64,000 nt of DNA. It comes from UBA7957 sp965222695. GTDB lineage: Bacteria; Pseudomonadota; Gammaproteobacteria; Granulosicoccales; Granulosicoccaceae. The position numbers and the translations under genes were made by a program. How positions within the stretch are numbered: the stretch's first letter is position 1; each line of letters opens with the position of its first letter. The notes under the pieces are model-generated. The model did no database searches, was not told the DNA's origin, and saw nothing but the letters and a program-made list of their open reading frames with translations. Shown here piece after piece: positions 60,126 to 64,000 of this stretch. The stretch covers positions 1,054,001 to 1,118,000 of the forward strand of contig OZ244967.1 in the NCBI GenBank assembly GCA_965222695.1, written 5' to 3'.

Positions 60126-61247
60126 TTATTCCTCAGGCAATAAAACCGGCCCTGAGGCCTCAAAGCTGAGAAAGACCGGAGAACCAACGCTAAGCGGTTC
60201 GTCCACCCAGTCGGACACGGCAAATAGGTCGCCGAATTCTGTTTTAATACGGTATTCCATATGATTGCCGACATAAGTGGCTTTGGTCAGTTCCACGGCA
60301 ATGCTATTGGATGTTTTTTGGCTGGACAGTCTGATGCGTCCGGGGCGTACGGCCAGCGTCGCCGGGCCGACCGCTAAGCCGCGCGATGCAAGCTCAAGTT
60401 CTATCGTACCCACTGATACCCATGCACGATCTCCCTGGAGGTCAATAATTTTGCAGGGGATCAGATTCGCTTCACCGATAAAATCGGCGACAAAGGCATC
60501 GTTGGGAATTTCATAGAGTTCTCTGGGTGTGCCCGATTGTGCGATTTCCGCGTTGCGCATCACGACGATGCGATCGGAAACCGCCAGTGCTTCTTCCTGG
60601 TCGTGGGTCACGTAAACCACGGTGAGTCCGAGGTTTTGTTGTATATCGCGAATCTCTTCTCGAACCTGACGACGCAGCTTGGCGTCCAGATTCGACAAGG
60701 GTTCATCGAATAGTAGAACCTGGGGTTCCAATACCAGGGCGCGCGCCACCGCTACGCGTTGTTGTTGCCCGCCGGAGAGTTCGCTCGGCAGTCTGCTCCC
60801 GTAGCCGCCAAGGCCGACCATCTCCAGTCCCGCCAGCATCCGCTCTTGTGTTTCCGTCTTTCCGAAGCCGCTGAGTTTTAGTCCGTAGGAGACATTTTCA
60901 CCGACGGTCATGTGAGGAAAGAGTGCATAGGATTGAAATACCATGGAGACGTCTCGATCCGTTGCGGGCAGTTGTGTGACATCCTGATCGCCGATCAGGA
61001 TGTGTCCGCTGGTGACCCGCTCCAGGCCGGCAATCATGCGCAGGGTCGTCGTCTTGCCGCATCCGGAAGGGCCGAGCAGTGTGACCAGCGTTCCCGCTTC
61101 AATATTCAGTGAAATATTGTTAACGGCAGTGACGGTTTCGCCGTAAACCTTGGATACATTTTTAAAGGATACGGCAGCTGCGTTACTCTTGATCCTGGTG
61201 TCGCTATCGACAGGCGAATTGCCGCTTTTGATCTTATAGCTCATCAC
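60126..61247 (-). CDS. FbpC/PotA-type ABC transporter ATPase
   Basis: 373 residues. Walker A LLGPSGCGKTTTLR, Q-loop VFQSYALFPHMTVGENV, signature ELSGGQQQRVAVARAL, Walker B VLLFDEPLSNLDA and the H-loop VTHDQEEAL are complete; a C-terminal TOBE domain spans about 280-370. It drives import with the adjacent permease; the ferric-iron family is indicated by the fused double permease and binding-protein type. It overlaps the permease stop by 14 nt. Confidence 0.9.
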   Translation of the reverse strand: MMSYKIKSGNSPVDSDTRIKSNAAAVSFKNVSKVYGETVTAVNNISLNIEAGTLVTLLGPSGCGKTTTLRMIAGLERVTSGHILIGDQDVTQLPATDRDVSMVFQSYALFPHMTVGENVSYGLKLSGFGKTETQERMLAGLEMVGLGGYGSRLPSELSGGQQQRVAVARALVLEPQVLLFDEPLSNLDAKLRRQVREEIRDIQQNLGLTVVYVTHDQEEALAVSDRIVVMRNAEIAQSGTPRELYEIPNDAFVADFIGEANLIPCKIIDLQGDRAWVSVGTIELELASRGLAVGPATLAVRPGRIRLSSQKTSNSIAVELTKATYVGNHMEYRIKTEFGDLFAVSDWVDEPLSVGSPVFLSFEASGPVLLPEE

Positions 61248-63426
61248 TCAACCTCTTGTTTCCACCGCGAAGAATCAGTAACTGCAGCAACAGAACAGCG
61301 GCCAGCATGACCACAATCAGTACAGTTGAATAGGCGATGGCCAGGCCGTAGTCGTTGTTCTCCACTCGGCCGATAATATAGCTGGTCGCCATATTGTATT
61401 CCGCGCTGACCAGAAATATGACGGCGCTGATGGCTGTCATGGCCCTGACAAAGGAATAGACCATTGCGGCGAGTATTGCAGGCCGGAGCAACGGTAGTAT
61501 TATCGAACGGAAGGTACGCCAGGAATTGGCACCGAGGGTGATCGAAGCTTCGTCCAGGCTTTTGTCAAGTTGTGCCATGGATGCAATACCGGCACGGACT
61601 CCGACCGGGAGATTGCGAAAGATAAAACTCAGAACCAGAATTGCTCCGGTTCCGGTGAGTTCGATTGGCGGTACATTGAACGCCAGAATATAACTTACCC
61701 CTATGACCGTGCCGGGGATGGCAAAAGACAGCATGGTTCCGAATTCGAATGCGTTCTTGCCGGAGAAATCCTGCCGTACCAGTAAATAGGCTGTAATCAG
61801 CCCGAGCATTGCCGTCAGCGGTGCTGCAATGCCGGCGATCTTCAGGGTGGTCCAGAAGGAGTTCCATGCCGAACCCTCCCACAAAAGACCGTGTTCGGTC
61901 TGTTTAACGGAGAATGCATCCACGTAGTGGCGGAAGGTCAGCGTATTGTCAAGGCCCCACAATTCTACAAATCCGCCATAGATAATCATGCAGTAAATGG
62001 TCAGCGTCATGCCTGTCCACACGGCGGCTACGGTGTAAACCGGCCACTTGAGGCGGTTCGGCATTAATGGATGGGCTCCGCCATCGCCTTTCCCGATAGT
62101 GGTTGCGTAGGATTTCTTCCCCAGCCAGCGGCGTTGAAGGAAAAACGCTCCCAGGGTGAACGTCAGCAGAACTATGGCCAGGACCGCCGCTCGGCCCTGA
62201 TCATTCTGCGCACCGACAATAGAGAAAAAAATCTCAGTCGACAGAACATCGTAGTTGCCGCCCAGCACCAGCGGATTGCCGAAATCCGCCATACTTTCGA
62301 TAAATCCAAGCAAAAACGCGTTGGCCAGACCGGGCCGAATCAATGGCCATGTAACCGTGCGAAATGTTATCCATCGATCGGCTCTGAGTGTTTGAGCGGC
62401 TTCTTCCATTGACGGAGCTACGCCCTCAACGACGCCGATCAATACCATAAATGCAATAGGCGTATAGGCCAGAAGCTGGGCGAGCAGTATACCTGGTAGA
62501 CCGTATATCCAGCGCGTCGGCGCAATATCCAGCGTCTCGGCGACAAATTGTGTCACTATGCCGGAAAGGCCGAAAAGCAAGATGATAGCAAGTCCGATCA
62601 CAAAAGGCGGGGTGATAATCGGCAAGACCGTGAGCGCCCGCAACCAGCGCCCGTATTTGAAACCCGAGCGCGTAGCGACCAGGGCGAAGACCAAACCCAG
62701 GGCGGTGGTGGATGCTCCTACCAGCACGGCCAGAAAGAGGGAATTCCAGGCAACACCACAGCCGGTATTGCCTGTCAGGCAAGCCAGGCTCCAGATCTTT
62801 CGGTCCAGAAACTTTTCTATAAAGATGGACAGGGAATAAGCGCCGCTGTTGTCCCGAATGGCTTCGGATAACATCTGCACAATCGGATAAAAGATAAATA
62901 TACCGACTATGGCGATAATAAATCCGATTGCGCTGACCACGAAGGTATCGTTGTTGATGATACCCCGTGCGGCAGCGCCAATGGTCAGGAAAAACAAAAA
63001 CGAAGCTGCCAGCAGCAGTGCGCCGTATCCCAGCCCGAACTGCCGATCGTCCAAGGGGCCGAAAATCGATTGCAATAGATCGAATTGCCAACCCGATATA
63101 CCTATGGCAAATCCCTGGAGCAACAGCCACGCCAGTCCGCCGATGCCGCTGAGAAGCAATACGCCTGAAAAGACGGGATCATTCTTGTGCCTGCCGAGAA
63201 TCGTTGCCGGCAGCAATAAAAATACAAGCAACGGCGATAGCCATAGCTTTTTACCCTGCATCAGCAGAAACGCTGCAGGGGCGTAGTCCGGATCGAATGG
63301 ATAGCCGTCAAACAGCCACAGGAAGCTCCAGAAACCGTCTTCCTGAACATACCAGGGCAGCAATGCAAACCCGGCAATACCCGCCACCAGCCAGATCAGC
63401 AGGGTTTTATTGGTTTCCGACTTCAC
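61234..63426 (-). CDS. FbpB-type fused iron ABC permease
   Basis: 730 residues with about twelve to fourteen membrane segments. Two BPD transport domains, each with an EAA-type loop: first EEAAQTLRADRWITFRTVTWPLIRPG (about 365-390), second DEASITLGANSWRTFRSIILPLLRPA (about 630-655). Duplicated permease in one chain is characteristic of FbpB/AfuB-like ferric transporters. Operon with the ATPase downstream and the binding protein upstream. Confidence 0.9.
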   Translation of the reverse strand: MKSETNKTLLIWLVAGIAGFALLPWYVQEDGFWSFLWLFDGYPFDPDYAPAAFLLMQGKKLWLSPLLVFLLLPATILGRHKNDPVFSGVLLLSGIGGLAWLLLQGFAIGISGWQFDLLQSIFGPLDDRQFGLGYGALLLAASFLFFLTIGAAARGIINNDTFVVSAIGFIIAIVGIFIFYPIVQMLSEAIRDNSGAYSLSIFIEKFLDRKIWSLACLTGNTGCGVAWNSLFLAVLVGASTTALGLVFALVATRSGFKYGRWLRALTVLPIITPPFVIGLAIILLFGLSGIVTQFVAETLDIAPTRWIYGLPGILLAQLLAYTPIAFMVLIGVVEGVAPSMEEAAQTLRADRWITFRTVTWPLIRPGLANAFLLGFIESMADFGNPLVLGGNYDVLSTEIFFSIVGAQNDQGRAAVLAIVLLTFTLGAFFLQRRWLGKKSYATTIGKGDGGAHPLMPNRLKWPVYTVAAVWTGMTLTIYCMIIYGGFVELWGLDNTLTFRHYVDAFSVKQTEHGLLWEGSAWNSFWTTLKIAGIAAPLTAMLGLITAYLLVRQDFSGKNAFEFGTMLSFAIPGTVIGVSYILAFNVPPIELTGTGAILVLSFIFRNLPVGVRAGIASMAQLDKSLDEASITLGANSWRTFRSIILPLLRPAILAAMVYSFVRAMTAISAVIFLVSAEYNMATSYIIGRVENNDYGLAIAYSTVLIVVMLAAVLLLQLLILRGGNKRLSDEL

Positions 63427-63510
63427 ACGCCTTCACCGTCACTGAAAAAACAATTCGGGCAAAGGCTATGTGTGTCCTGAGCAGGGTGCTGCAAATTTTT
63501 TAAGCAAAAA

Positions 63511-64000
63511 CTACTGGGGCAGTACCTTTACTTCGTCATCCCATTTTTTCAATAAGCGTTTACGCTCAGCGGCGGAGCCATATTTGTTGAAATCATAGTC
63601 GATCAATTTAATGCTGGCGAGATCAGGGGCTTTGGGAGAGCTTTCAGCGCTCTTGTTGGACATCACCTGGTACGAATTTACTTCCAGAGAGCGGGACTGT
63701 ACATCGGCGGATAGGGCCCAGTCGTAGAATTGTTTCCCGTTTTCCAGATTGCGCCCGCCTTTGACCAGGCTCATTGAGCCGATTTCATAGCCGGTACCTT
63801 CGCAGGGTGACACGACTTTTATCGGGAATCCGGAAACGGCCTGCTTCACGGCGTCATGCAAAAAAACAATACCAATCGTGTTTTCGCCCCTTGCGGCCGC
63901 CTTGATCGGAGCGGATCCGGACTTGGTATAATTGTTGATGTTTTTATGCAGGCCCTTCATAAACTCGAAGCCTTCCTCTTCGCCGAACAATTGCACGATG
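63511..64000 (-). CDS. Periplasmic iron-type binding protein, C-terminal part
   Basis: At least 162 C-terminal residues of an extracellular solute-binding protein, open to the right edge; the apparent start there is an internal valine codon. GENTIGIVFLHDAVKQAVSGFPIKVVSPCEGTGYEIGSMSLVKGG and DYDFNKYGSAAERKRLLKKWDDEV fit the FbpA/FutA group. It is first in the operon, 84 nt before the permease. Confidence 0.82.
   Translation of the reverse strand, partial: IVQLFGEEEGFEFMKGLHKNINNYTKSGSAPIKAAARGENTIGIVFLHDAVKQAVSGFPIKVVSPCEGTGYEIGSMSLVKGGRNLENGKQFYDWALSADVQSRSLEVNSYQVMSNKSAESSPKAPDLASIKLIDYDFNKYGSAAERKRLLKKWDDEVKVLPQ

Noticed and set aside
42588..64000. Second attachment site (tRNA-Ser 3' end copy)
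   Set aside because: I looked for GGTTCGAATCC and CTCTCCGCCA downstream and saw none; the far junction may lie outside or be lost.

Overview
The window looks like the chromosome of a gammaproteobacterium with moderate GC content, plausibly marine or associated with aromatic-rich material. The case rests on PaaF/PaaG/PaaY and HpaD/HpaF/HpaR catabolic proteins, a DmdA-like protein, a VolA/FadL pair, YajQ, RimO, a split MetH/MetF locus and REP-type repeats. No rRNA or other taxonomic marker is present, so this placement is an inference.

Positions 1-17000 form an aromatic catabolism hub. Phenylacetate genes (paaG partial, paaF, divergent paaY, plus a crotonase) are followed by acetoacetate-CoA ligase. 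Next comes a six-gene operon: MBL protein, flavin hydroxylase, DUF2783, VOC protein, fumarylacetoacetate hydrolase and maleylacetoacetate isomerase. Fumarylacetoacetate hydrolase releases acetoacetate, which the ligase upstream can activate, so the two fit one homogentisate-like route. No cupin homogentisate dioxygenase is present; the VOC protein is the candidate to fill that step. After housekeeping genes (DUF1499, DUF423, yajQ, DUF1127, a GcvA-like LysR regulator, NnrU) come homoprotocatechuate genes hpaD/hpaF with the divergent repressor hpaR and two tandem palindromic operators, then a dmdA-like gene.

Positions 17000-36000 hold a chalcone-isomerase-like secreted protein, a VolA-like lipase lipoprotein with FadL, a peroxide-type module (rubrerythrin, Fe-S oxidoreductase, DUF3501, Irr/PerR-like Fur regulator), rimO, a J-domain/VWA pair, and a methionine module. 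In the last, metH diverges from a SahR-like ArsR-methyltransferase fusion and metF across a perfect 20-bp palindrome.

Positions 36000-41400 encode an envelope-polysaccharide-type operon: an ExeA-like ATPase fused to FHA, a Wzz-type chain-length protein, a BY-kinase and a second ExeA-like ATPase.

Positions 42588 to about 60050 are an accessory region beginning at tRNA-Ser. It contains a frameshifted integrase, a truncated efflux adaptor, a complete 1.6-kb IS with a 9-bp target duplication, a methyltransferase, a decayed IS630, a split RHS polymorphic-toxin locus with a probable immunity gene, an IS256 remnant, and a RAYT-type transposase gene enclosed by perfect 23-bp inverted repeats. From 60126 to the end lies a ferric-iron-type ABC transporter (ATPase, fused double permease, partial binding protein).
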